Assembly: GCA_963921825.1 (NCBI GenBank)
Contig: OY997589.1
Coordinates: forward strand, 41,550,638-41,614,637
Length of the DNA: 64,000 nt
From: Erodium maritimum
Taxonomy: Eukaryota; Streptophyta; Magnoliopsida; Geraniales; Geraniaceae
Direction of reading: 5' to 3'
The position numbers and the translations under genes were made by a program. Under the pieces are notes generated by a model. It saw only the letters and a program-made list of their open reading frames with translations, was not told the origin of the DNA and ran no database searches. Position 1 is the first letter of the stretch; the number at the start of each line of letters is the position of its first letter. Shown piece by piece: positions 23,566-34,291 of the stretch.

Positions 23566-23883
23566 ATGAAGTTCCTCTCATGGAATGTGAGAGGAACTAA
23601 CTCCGCTCATAAGAGGCGGAGTATTAGTGGCATAATCAGACGAGAATGCCCTGATTTTGCTCTACTTCAAGAGACCAAGGTGGATTCTTTTTCCCCATCC
23701 TATATTCGAAGTTGTTTCTTTATTGGAGGTTGGAAGTTTATTTGTTCGCCTACTGAATGAGTCTCTGGATGTTTGTTATCTATTTGGAAACGTAGTGTTT
23801 TTACTTGTACTGAAAGTATTCCTCTAAAAAATGCAATTCTATGGTTCGGCACTTGGGGGGGATCAGCAGACCTTGATTCTGAT
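23566..23883 (+). pseudogene. LINE ORF2 endonuclease, 5' part
   Basis: Starts MKFLSWNVRGTNSAHKR, the usual N-terminus of plant LINE ORF2 with the metal-binding Asn of NVRG. RRECPDFALLQETKVDSF carries the catalytic Glu of the QETK motif. A stop (TGA, 23758-23760) follows SPTE; the frame then continues with FGTWGGSADLDSD to the solo LTR border. The domain resumes at 38413. It lies four bases after the ORF1 stop. Confidence 0.85.
23879..23883. repeat. Target-site duplication of solo LTR (CTGAT)
   Basis: CTGAT here versus CTAAT at 38413-38417, one mutation apart, flanking an LTR with TG...CA ends. Confidence 0.75.
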
Positions 23884-24805
23884 TGTAAGAACCGCCCCCG
23901 GTCGATCCCGACCGAACCGGTGATTTCTGGCAAAGTTTGACTTTCGGTCGGAAAAGTCAACCGATGACTCCGGGAGTCGTTCGGGACCTTTCCGGGGCCC
24001 AAAAAGCGTAGCCGTCATTACGGTTAGCTTAGTTGAGCCATTTCATTTCGTTTGACTATAATATTGGAAAAGTCAATTCTCGGTCAAACAGGAACTTTTT
24101 ATCGACCAAATCCTAATTAAATTGAGGTGCTGGATTTTTAGCTAGAGACAAGTGGTCCCTACATGAACACTTGTCCATGCTAGCTAGGAGGGGAAGAAAA
24201 GAGGCTAAAAGTACCCTTTTACCCCTCACAAGTGACCTTAAGGGGATAAAAGCTAAAGGGCTTTTTGGTATTTCATCATTTTAGGTCATTTAAAGCAATT
24301 GAAGCAACAATTTCAGCACATTTACTAGTGCTAGCCGAATTCTAGAGAGAGAAAGGGAGGAGAGGAAGAACAAATGAGACTTGAAGAAGAAGAAAGGGAG
24401 AAATGAGCCATTTTGATCTTAGTTCTTCATATTTTCTTCACCAAAACCTTGTTTTCTTCATCATCTCTTCATTCTAAAGGTAAGAACACTATCATAATTT
24501 CATTCCAATTCATTTCAAGCTTTGGCTTTTTGTGGATTTTGCTTAAACTAGCTATATTTTGAGTTCTATGTTGTTAGTTGTTGTTCTAGAGCTTTAGATG
24601 ATTGATTTGTGTTGAAATCTATGAGTTTTTGGTGTTTTTGATTTGGGAATCTCTTGGGTATTTGGAGTTTTGATGAATCCTACCTTGGGTAGTGATGGAT
24701 TGAATGTATTTGACTGTTTTGGAGGTTTTGGGTGACTGAAAATGGAGTTTTTGAAGTGTTTTTCGTGAAAAGGAGGCTGGAGGAAGAAGGACGAAACTGG
24801 TCTGG

Positions 24806-24946
24806 ACCGTCACGGATCCGTGACGAGCACCGTGACGGGAGACGTCACGGCTCCGTGATGGAGACCGTGACGGCACTTGTCACGGGTCTGTGACGTCATC
24901 CGTGACGGGTAACCTCACGGCTCCGTGACCTGATCCGTGGCAGACC
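24806..24946. repeat. Cluster of CGTCACGG/CCGTGACG palindromes
   Basis: About 140 bp packed with alternating CGTCACGG and CCGTGACG in near-tandem 30-35 bp spacing, including CGTCACGGATCCGTGACG at about 24809 and a perfect TGACGTCA at about 24892. Lies inside the solo LTR. A related GC-rich stretch (CACGGCTCCGTGACC) occurs at about 1680 in the left-edge LTR. Confidence 0.8.
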
Positions 24947-25709
24947 AGTTTTGGTCCTTTTGAACCCTCTTTGGGTGTTTTTCTTCTATTTCAATTGGTT
25001 ATTTGAAATCAAACGGTTGGGGTTTTTGACTTAGATGTATGTCTCTTGGTTATCGTTAATTATAGTTTTAATTGTGATCCAAGACCTTGGATTTGAGCTA
25101 GACGAAGAAGGAGGCTTTGGGGACCAGGTGAGAAGAGGAGGAGGAAGTTAGCCCGGACGTCAGCAGCTTGGAGTATTAAGCTTTGGAGAGTTCGAAGGTA
25201 GGGAAGAGTAGTAAACTCCACTCTTAACTCTTAATTTAAAGAATACTAATAGTATGCCTATAGGATAATAATAATCGGAAAGGTCCTAGTTTGCATATAG
25301 GATGTGATTCACTAGAATAACCGCTTTTAATTATATAAATAACTGGACGAGTCTAGTATGCATATAGGATGTGATTCACTAGTTTAATCGCTTTCAATAC
25401 TTTGGGAAATTGCCATGTTGGTATAATGGTCATGTCGAGCCTTAGGATTGCTTGTTGGATGTAATTATTGATGAGTGTTCGTTCTTAGTATCGATGCATG
25501 CTTCGTCTTTAGGTTAATATAAGAGTCATAATTAACTAGATGAATTGTGATGATTATAATGCGAATGGTTGATCCGTGCTATGATTGATTGAATGAATGC
25601 TTGAATGTGAGGTGGTTGTGCCTCGAGTTATGATCGGGTGAGTGATAGACCGATAGATTATGGTTGGTAAGTTATGCCGGTAAGCGTTATTGATGGTATG
25701 GGTTCTATG

Positions 25710-25714
25710 TGGCG
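25710..25714. repeat. Target-site duplication TGGCG (left)
   Basis: TGGCG directly before the LTR at 25715, repeated at 37314-37318 directly after the other LTR. Confidence 0.92.
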
Positions 25715-28700
25715 TGTCACGCCCCAAATCCGATTTTGACCGAACTCGAGACGTGACCGGAGTTAATAATAGAAAAGCGATAATAAATTGATATAAACCT
25801 TTAAAATAACAAGATAAACTTCCTCAAATCAACATCAGTAAATAGTTCAAAAAATCTCCAATGAGTCACAGCTCAACATAAAGTGTAAGATGTAAAGGTT
25901 AAGTACAAAAGACCAACACAGCTCTAGGACAATCCCAAAGACAAACTGAAGCTCCCAAGCCTCGAACTCTCTAGACATCAGGTACGCCTGTAAAACAATA
26001 AGAGAAACAGAAGGGGTGAGCTTACGCTCAGTAGGGAAAATCGTAATCAACTTTAGCCTCCAAAATTTAATAATAAAACTACTTTAGTCCGGTGTCACAA
26101 AAGTGCTTAAAACCCCTTAGACCAAAAGATGTAATAAACAAATAAAAGGTAACTAGAACAATAAAGCATTCCCAAGGATAACGATAACTTCCCAGAGAAT
26201 ACATAGAGAACACTATAATAAAATAGAATACCATCACAACTGGAAACGAGTAAATACTATTAATTAATGAAATGCTATGGAATCACTGTAAATAAAATAG
26301 TATCGCTTTTTCCAAGATAACGATAACTTAAAGATTCCATGAAAAATACTATAAACGCATCGTAGCTACTAAAATGGGAGCAAATAATGTCACACCAACC
26401 ACTTGCTTTTTCAAGCCTCCGATCCATGAATAGATTCTAGTGTCACCTCGGTTCCCATATTCCGATCCACTAGAGTATTCATATCACATCAGATTTTCCC
26501 TCGGTCCAGAGGCGGCACATACATCGGGGCTACCGGAAACCATCCCCTCGGGACGCTCATCGTCGGGATTCCCGGAAATGCCCCCAAAGGACCATAGTCA
26601 TAGGGAACCAAGGTAGTGCTCCCGTAGGACGCGTACACTTGGGTGAAACCACAATAACCATTTCTCACAGAGTAATCCATCCAACTGTCCCGTAAAGTCC
26701 ATCTCCAATAACCAATGCCCTCAGGCTCCAATAATCGATGTCCCGTAAGATCCAATAATCAATGCCCTCAGGCTCCAATACTCAACCATTATCACGAAGA
26801 ACCTGTCAAACTCCAACAACCACAACACTACCCAACCAAACATTTCAAAAATAAGAATAAGAGAAACACACTAATAATTTATCCAACAATCAACACTTAC
26901 CGAATCACAACACAAACATCCATTAGCACTTCACACTTACCGTATACTTACCTGTCACTAACCATCGGTACATCGATCACCTGATTGTACCCTTTGGCAC
27001 AACCAGTCATACTCGATCATCCGTTCAATCAAACAATTATTTCAACACACAATCACTCAAGTAAACATTCAATAAATTAATCAAACATAAAATTAAACTA
27101 GTTTCATTAGACTCTTGATTATCCTAATAACTAGCAATCAAGCATGTGAACCTAACACCACAACTAATCCGAGGGCTCAACACGGCCTCTCTACCATTAA
27201 ATCAATTCCCAAGTATTGAAAGCGAGTTACACTAGTTATTCTCATCCTAAGCATGCATTCCAGACACATCCGGTTATTAGTAATTGAAAGACGATTATTC
27301 TAGTTATTCGCATCCTATATGCAATTCTAGGACATTTCCGATTTTATTAACCTAATAGGCATACTAAGCGTTAAATAAGAAATTAAGACTTTCCCTACCT
27401 TGTGGTCTTCCTCTAACAACTCTGCTGAAAAGTCGATTTGGCTCTCCTCCGTTCTTCACACGGGTTCCGGAGTGGTCTTCGTCTTCTCGGGCGAAGTCCA
27501 AGCTCTCGGGCGGAGTCCAAGTCTGAGTTTTAAACAGTTCAAACTTACGATCAGATCAGATAAGGCCCAGAGTAAATTTAATATGTTGTCTTTTAAATTC
27601 GAACGGGTCGAAGCGGGATTAAACAACGAGTCGGGTTCGAGTACCCGAGCCCCGAGCACAGAACCCGATGCACGTTTCCCGAGGCACTCAGTTTAGCGTT
27701 CCCGCTTTTGTCCCGTTCTAAATCTGATTAAAAGTCTGTTCCAACGTTCGGGTTCCAACAACCGTTCACAGTTCCACAGTTCCATTTCGTTCAATTCCCC
27801 AACGCCCCAACGTTCAACAGTCCCACAAGATCTCGGATTTGTTCCACAATCCCGTCTTAAAACCATTTTAAAGTTAATAACAGATTTGAACCCAGATTTG
27901 TCCAAAAACAAGTCTTTCTTTTCCCCTTTTCAATTAATTTATTTAAATCGTATGTTTCAAGTTCATCTCCCACGACCAGATCCAAGGATACTTCGTTTCA
28001 ACACTGCCAGATTCAATCAAAACTCGAAAAAGAAACACAAGGGAAGAGAAGAGGTCCGGTTTTTAAGGCCGACCAACCAAGCCTCACGGGTTTTGGGGGC
28101 TCACCGTGGGGAAACAGAAGACGGCGGCGGCGGGATCTGAGGGAGAGGACGGGCTAGCTAGGGTTGCTGAGAGGGAAGAGCTGGCGGCGAGGAGGTGCGC
28201 GTCTCGATCTCGACGCTCCTTTTCCTTTCGTCCGGCACAGAACAGACCGTGAAGGTCGTGTCTGCCGGAGACGCGACGAGGAAGGGAGAGCGAGAGACGG
28301 CGTGGCTGGTCTCGGGTGGCGCTGGAAAGATGCGGTGGCGAGTTGCTCGGGCTGACGGAGAAGAGGAAGGGAGGGGAAACGGCTCGGTGGTGTGGTCGGA
28401 GAGGTGTGGCTGGACGTGGAGAAGGCCGGCGATTGGTGGATGAACGTCTGCCGGAGTTGAAGAGGAACGAGGGAGGTAGAGAGAGAAGGGAGAGTTTGGC
28501 GGTAGAGAGAGAAGGGAGAGTTTGGGGAAAACCCTAATGTGCCTCTTTTAAACCAAGGCTCAGATTGGGCCTGGTCCGAGTGGGCTGGCGTGCAAAGCTG
28601 ATTGGGCCCAAGTTGGCCCAATCCAAAATCAGCCCAAATTTTTTTTTCTTCTTCTTCTTTTTGCCGACGAACCACTAATCGACTCGCTCCCAACTCAACG

Positions 28701-28746
28701 ATGTCTCCTACGATAAATTATCGAAATAATGATTCAGGTCTTTACA
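25715..28746 (-). repeat. 3' LTR of Ty3/gypsy element
   Basis: On the minus strand starts TGTAAAGACCTGAATC and ends GGGGCGTGACA. Aligns throughout with 34292-37313. It carries a short extra duplication (CGAAGTCCAAGCTCTCGGG, about 27491) that the other LTR lacks. GC-rich frames at 28164-28693 are not conserved as coding. Confidence 0.93.
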
Positions 28747-28829
28747 GTCTACCCCTTAAAGGAATTTCGTCCTCGAAATTTAAAACGAACGCGCTCCACT
28801 TGACCCTATCTCAGGGAGCGTCCGCTCAA

Positions 28830-29120
28830 AACTCACAAGCGAGGGATCCGCGATGTACTTCCGTAGTTTGGGAACACGTGGAAGTTGCTAGGCAACGGCT
28901 CCAGTTCTGCCTGACGCTCTCAAAATGTACGATAATTTGCGGGCCAATTTGCCTCCGTCGTGGTCGAGCCGCTAAGGGTCCTTCTTAGGTTCACCCTCAG
29001 AAATATCTGATCACCAATTGAAACTCAAGGGCCTGCGCCTTTCATCGGTGTAACTCTTTTGTCGGCCCTGCACGGTCTTTAACCGTTTCCGAATTTACGC
29101 GACATTCACGTCATCGTGCT
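28830..29120 (-). pseudogene. Ty3/gypsy integrase C-terminal fragment
   Basis: Minus-strand reading gives IRKRLKTVQGRQKSYTDERR, then in shifted frames FLRV, GKLARKLSYILRASGRTGAV and LRKYIADPSLV. These are the conserved end of gypsy/chromovirus integrases (RxRTAQSRQKSYAD; GKLxPRxIGPxxIL; LRKYxxDPSHV). Segments between them are missing or shifted. It lies just before the polypurine tract and 3' LTR, where the end of pol belongs. Confidence 0.8.
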
Positions 29121-31162
29121 TCACTAGATCACGCTAGTTGCTCAAACGCCATACTTGGCGGTGACAAACAATCTTACTCAACAGACTACAACTCCAACGT
29201 GGAACAAATTAGGTCAACACAAGGAAACAGTGAGTACACACAACAAGTCGATTAGCCCTCAGACACCGAGGAATAACAGATAACGATCATGATCACTTAT
29301 ACTGGAATCCGACGTCGGTGTAGATAGCGGTTGTCACAAACAACCTCGATATAGATGCATCACATCGGAATCCTCAACGGTATAGGTATCACACCGGAAT
29401 AATCGACATCGGCCTAGCCATGCCATACCATAATTTTCCGTCGGTATGGGTGTCTTACCGAAATACTCCGAAAGTCGGACAAAGGTGTAGCCATCCGCAG
29501 ATGTAACTTCTCATTTTCTCTTTAGTAATCGTCATAAGGATAGTTCACACTGGGACGCCAATAAGGTCATGTCACGACCTATCACACACAAGCAATCACT
29601 GAACACACAGAGGCAACCCTCAAACAAAGGTTCTCATGACCACTGTAGGGTTTGGAACGACCGTTCGTTTCACCACATCTCGTGGAAGGGTAGGCGTACC
29701 TCAATCAAAGAAATAATACTAATCACCGATATTCCGTCGGAAGGTGGCTCGCTTCTAAACATACCATAATAAAAGGCGCATACCCTACCAAGCATGGCAC
29801 ACTTGTCTAACATAGCAATATACCACACCGGGTAAACCTTATCAAGATTCTCAACCTGATAATGGATCGACCGTACATCAATCATCACGACTCTAGATCA
29901 TGGTAGAACCATCAACACTCAATTGCGATCGATCACGAAGGGTATCCAACCTGTGGTATTTCTCTTATCGTTGACACTTGCTCACATAATATCGATCGAC
30001 TAAGTTATAAGTCGTTGCATCCGTGTCATCAAAATAGTGAATCCACAACAAGCATTGAAATCTCTAGGATTTGAACGGTCTTTGGGGTACCTTGCGTGTA
30101 GATCCCCAAACGTCTTTCAACCAACTTAGGACCAGTCACTGGTCAATCTCTAAATTCTCATTGTGCTCTACATGGCACAAAACCTGACTTACCATGTGAT
30201 GCTTCACGCGGTGCCATCTTGTTACTGGCTTGGAAGCTCGTGGTAGTCGTCATTCGCTAACTGTTTTTGGGTCTCAACGTGAGGTGCTCTCACTTCTATG
30301 GCGTAACTTAATGGTTATGCTTAGTCCTCGCGGGACGTTTGGCGTTCATTCTTCTCTTGATGATGGAGATATGCCTTGGTACTCGGTTCGTGTTCTCCGT
30401 ATTCTTCTCCGCTGAAAAGTCGTCTGAATAACTTTCGGTGTCATCCAACTGTTCTGGGTGGCTCGTGAACTGGCGGTCCACCGATTAGTCCCTCTGGGAA
30501 GAACGTAGGGAACACACTCTAATCTAATATCTTACGTACGACACATACTCGTGCACTTTTCATTCGTTAACTGGGATGTCGTGATAAAGTCGTCTCGAAG
30601 GTTCGAATCTTGTGACCTAAATCTTCTAGCGAAGGTAGAAGAAGCTGGGTATTACGATGCCTGTGGGTTAACGGTGCACCGTGCTTCCGCTGCACTACTA
30701 TGGTCTTATCGTCACTCTGTCATCTTCGGTGACCGGTCGAACTGTTTATTGATCAGATTGTAGCCCTCCTCCGTTCGGGCGTCCGATGTTGATAGCATTT
30801 GAGGAACGTTTGGTGTTCCCCAACCCGGTTCTTAAAGTTCGATCAACACGTTCGAAAGAGGGAGGGGAACTTTCAGTACGGCATGTTCATAGGAACGAGA
30901 CGGTCTGTTACTCCACTTTCAACTCACATCGATATTAAAAGATAATTCAAACTCCCGATCAATGTGTTAAGGTACGAGTGGCCTAACGGTTCTCAAAATC
31001 TCGTTCCAACATAAAATGGCACATAACAAACCAACAAGCGTAACACTCAAGTGTCAGCAAACATAATATCCAAAGTCTAAAAAGTAAACAAGTGCTCTAA
31101 GCGATCTCACGATCGTAAACAAGTCCCTCTGCTCGGGGCCCGGAAATTGCGTTCACTCTGTC
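29121..31162 (-). other. Internal region of gypsy element without recognisable pol
   Basis: About 2 kb where protease, RT and RNase H should lie. I found none of the expected motifs (no YxDD, no DTGA/DSGA) on either strand. Short phrases such as ACATCGGAATCCTC and CACACCGGAATAATCGACATC recur at 29330-29470, suggesting degenerate tandem repeats. Confidence 0.6.
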
Positions 31163-32353
31163 CTACTGAGTCTGAGGTCCTCCTCCCGGGGGTGGTGGAA
31201 AAGTCATCTGTTGTGGGGCCCTCTGATGATGTCTTGGTGTTGTTTCCCTCGATGTCGGCTGTGGGACCATCGGCGCTGGTGTCCTTCTACCTGCGACGGG
31301 ACACTGTCTCGCAAAATGTCCGACCTGGCCGCAAGTATGACCTCGGCACGTGCCGTCTCTCGAACAATCTCGGCTCCGATGGCCTGACTGATGACAAAAG
31401 TAACATATTGGTGGCCGCTCCGACGCGGCGGATCTGGCCGACGCTACCGATCCGTCCGATCTCGGCCCACCAGACTGAGTCTGAGGACGGAAGAATCCCG
31501 AGCTCCTCTGTCTCCTCGGATCGCGGCCTTCAGACGGCCTCAAGAACCCACTTGGCCTCGGCCTGATATCTCGCGCCCTGTCGGTCTCACGTAAATGCCT
31601 TTCCACAGCTAAGGCCTAATCCACCAGTGTAGAGTACACCTCAGTCTTAAGAGCAATAAGCCGATCTGCAATCGACGGAGTGAGCCCTCTCTCGAATCGT
31701 CTGCAACGACTCTCCTCAGTCTGCACCATCTCAGGTGCGAAGCGGGACAAGGATAAGAACCTCGCCGCATACTCAGAAACGGTCATCTCTCTCTGTCGCA
31801 GCTCCAGGAACTGCTGGTGTCTATCATCTCGAACAGATCGAGGAAGGTACTGCTCCAGGAACACTCTACTGAAGAGCTGAAAATCATCACCCACTCTGGT
31901 CTGAACAGACTGCCACCAATAATATGCCTCACCCTCGAGCTGGAAGGTGGAGAAAGAGACTCTCAGACGTCCCTTAGAAATCCCAGAAGTGTCAAGGTTG
32001 CGGGTAATCCGCTACAACCATAATGTCGCTGCCTCGGAGTCTAAACCTCCGAAAAAGATAGGTGTACCCAACCTACGAAAATCTCAGAGAGCCTGGGCCG
32101 TGTGGCTGTCCATCTGGCATGGCCTCTCGGTAGTGACTGCGTCGGCAGTAGGCACAGACTCTGGTGCCGGTGCAGTAGTCTCCTGCTGAGCGCTGAGCGC
32201 TGCTAATACTGCATGGACCACCTCATCAATAGGGGCCGGCTGAGTCGGCTCTGCGAGTGGAGGAACTCTAGGTGGTGACCCTGGCGGTCCACCCTCAGAA
32301 CTCTGGTACTCTGTGGAAGCAGCACCTTGGGCGCGCTGCCTCTGCCAGTCCAA
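31163..32353 (-). pseudogene. Ty3/gypsy gag with three in-frame stops
   Basis: One continuous minus-strand frame (about 396 codons). The N-terminal part is Pro/Ala-rich (VPPLAEPTQPAPIDEVVHAV). The capsid-like Retrotrans_gag core shows FRRLGTPIFFGG, SFSTFQLEGEAYYWWQSV, FLEQYLPRSVRDDRHQQFLE and SLSRFAPEMVQTEESRC. The tail has a perfect zinc knuckle CYFCHQSGHRSRDC and a second, distorted one (CRGHTCGQVGHFARQC). Stops occur near 32084, 32010 and 31613. No frameshift was seen, so decay is by point mutation. Gag alone would form the particle; this copy cannot make it intact. Confidence 0.87.
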
Positions 32354-32632
32354 CAGTTGGTGTCTGGCTCTGCCCTACAGCTGGGCGGCTCCTGGTACCC
32401 CTCGGGGTATAAACACGTGACATCTCGCACACTCACTGCATTCACAAAGTATTTGTTCATAAGTCGGTTTACCACCATTGATTCAATTTATCATAACATG
32501 ACGTTCTCATGCGTCTCATATGGATCCCACTTGGACCGATAGTAAGTCGTATAGTCACACGTAGTATAGTCCTATATAATATTTATATAGACAAAGAAAT
32601 TCGCACCTTGTGTGTTTCACAACATCAGTCAA

Positions 32633-32712
32633 GTATTGCAATCCAGCAAGTAGTTCAATCACGCAAGTAGTGCAATCAAGCAAGTAGTGCAGTCAAGCAA
32701 GTAGTGCAATCA
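32633..32712. repeat. 20-bp tandem repeat (4 units)
   Basis: Four units around CAAGTAGTGCAATCAAG in the gypsy leader. Confidence 0.85.
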
Positions 32713-33129
32713 ACTCCCACAGGGGGTATAGCTCCAAACAATTGCACACTCAACATACCGTACCGGTGTCTACCTCGGTCGGGTATCTTCCCATCACGTG
32801 GGGTTTAAATCGTAACACCTCAGTTCCACAATTCATATCCTTAGTTCCTTCCCATGAGTCTCAACTTTTTCCATAATCTCAACCCCTTACTTTTCTCTTA
32901 TAACATTCATGTCGATCTCACGTCGTTGCAAACCAATTCAGGCGTCCCCGAATCTCGTTGTAACCACTTGACATCCAACCATCACGTTCGACTACAGTGG
33001 CGCCCCTGAGTCAGCCCGTGATAGTGCAAACACTTCAGTTTCAGAGAAATTTTGGCAGGACCTATTCGTATTTTCCACTAACCATCCGCTTAAGCAGGAC
33101 ATTAATAATCAATTTCACAAGGTATTCGG

Positions 33130-33245
33130 TACACCGAGTTCTCATGCTCATCAAAATACACAATTCAGTACACAGGGTTCTCATGCCCATCAAAATACGC
33201 AATTCAGTACACAGGGTTCTCATGCCCATCAAAATACACAATTGT
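33130..33245. repeat. 41-42-bp tandem repeat (3 units)
   Basis: Units contain GTTCTCATGCCCATCAAAAT and ACACAATTCAGTACACAGG. They lie in the gypsy leader; a plus-strand frame across them is only a by-product of the repeat. Confidence 0.85.
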
Positions 33246-33419
33246 TCTCGTGCTCTGTAAAGTACACCTTATTAGCAAAGTACCGTAGTATCACCCGGGT
33301 TTCTACCCTTTATTCAATTGACCTCCAAATCGTTCACATAAGTGAAGCGATAGCGATCACGCAATAGTTCAGTAGCAATCCACACATAACAAGACTCCCT
33401 TAACACGCCGGACCTCACG

Positions 33420-33845
33420 ACTATAGCACTATTTACCGACACTCGGTCGGAGGGAAGACGCACCCTACCACGGTTCATAGCTCGTTTTACCGACACTCTG
33501 TCGGATTGTAGGTACACCTTATCACAGACAATAGCACGTTTTACCGACTCCTAGCCGGAAGGTAGGCACCTCTTACCACAGAATCACTGCACGTTCTACT
33601 GACACTCGGCCGGAAGGTAGGCACACCTTATTACGAAATCTGAGCACGTTCTACTGACTTCTAGCCGGATGGTCAGCACACCCCAATACTGACAATAGCA
33701 CGTTTTACCGACTCCTAGTCGGATGGTAGGTACACCTTAACACGGAATCATAGCACATTTTACCGACTCCTAGTCGGAAGGTAGGTACACCTTATCTCAG
33801 AATCGTAGCACGCTTTACCGACTTCTAGTCGGAAGGTGGGTACAC
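33420..33845. repeat. Tandem array of about 55-60-bp units (seven to eight)
   Basis: Each unit has GCACGTTTTACCGACTCC, a short inverted pair (CCGACTCCTAGTCGG or CCGACACTCGGTCGG) and GGTAGGTACACCTTA. The unit is therefore a tandem repeat with a small hairpin in every copy. It is in the untranslated leader of the gypsy element, upstream of gag in element orientation. Confidence 0.88.
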
Positions 33846-34275
33846 CTCAACAAAAACACCCATAAGAGGAACGTATCAAAACAGTCGTAGTACATTCTTA
33901 GCTTAGCAACTCACAATATTGCCACAACAACCCACAAAACTCAAGTTAACAATCTTACTTAACAATGGATCTACTCAACAACCAATTTATAACGGCTCGA
34001 TCATTACTCGTTAATCCAATCCCGATCTCAACCGTTCGGCGTCACCGATCACTGTAACTTACAGTCAATAGGGCAAGGATACCAATCAAGTAATGTAACT
34101 GTCCTATACATATGAAAGATTCAAACCTAATTAAACATTGAAACAATCAAGACTTGGGTCGATCCAACTCTATGCCTCAAATTGCGTCACTGAGTCCATG
34201 ACTTAGACCACCTAACTCTACCCACCTAATTGACGTGCGGTCCGAGGTTTTGAAAACAATTTCAAAATGAAACCA

Positions 34276-34288
34276 GGCTCTGATACCA
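34276..34288 (-). other. Primer binding site of gypsy element
   Basis: The complement reads TGGTATCAGAGCC, three bases from the 5' LTR (34292), matching initiator tRNA-Met. It fixes the minus-strand orientation. Confidence 0.92.
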
Positions 34289-34291
34289 AAT

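Noticed and set aside
28154-28693. GC-rich frames on both strands, up to 179 aa
   Set aside because: They are inside the gypsy LTR, low in complexity, and the matching frames in the other LTR (36652-36912) are broken.
33420-33845. Regularly spaced repeats resembling a CRISPR array
   Set aside because: Units are tandem with no unique spacers of constant length, lie in a plant retrotransposon leader, and have no cas genes nearby.
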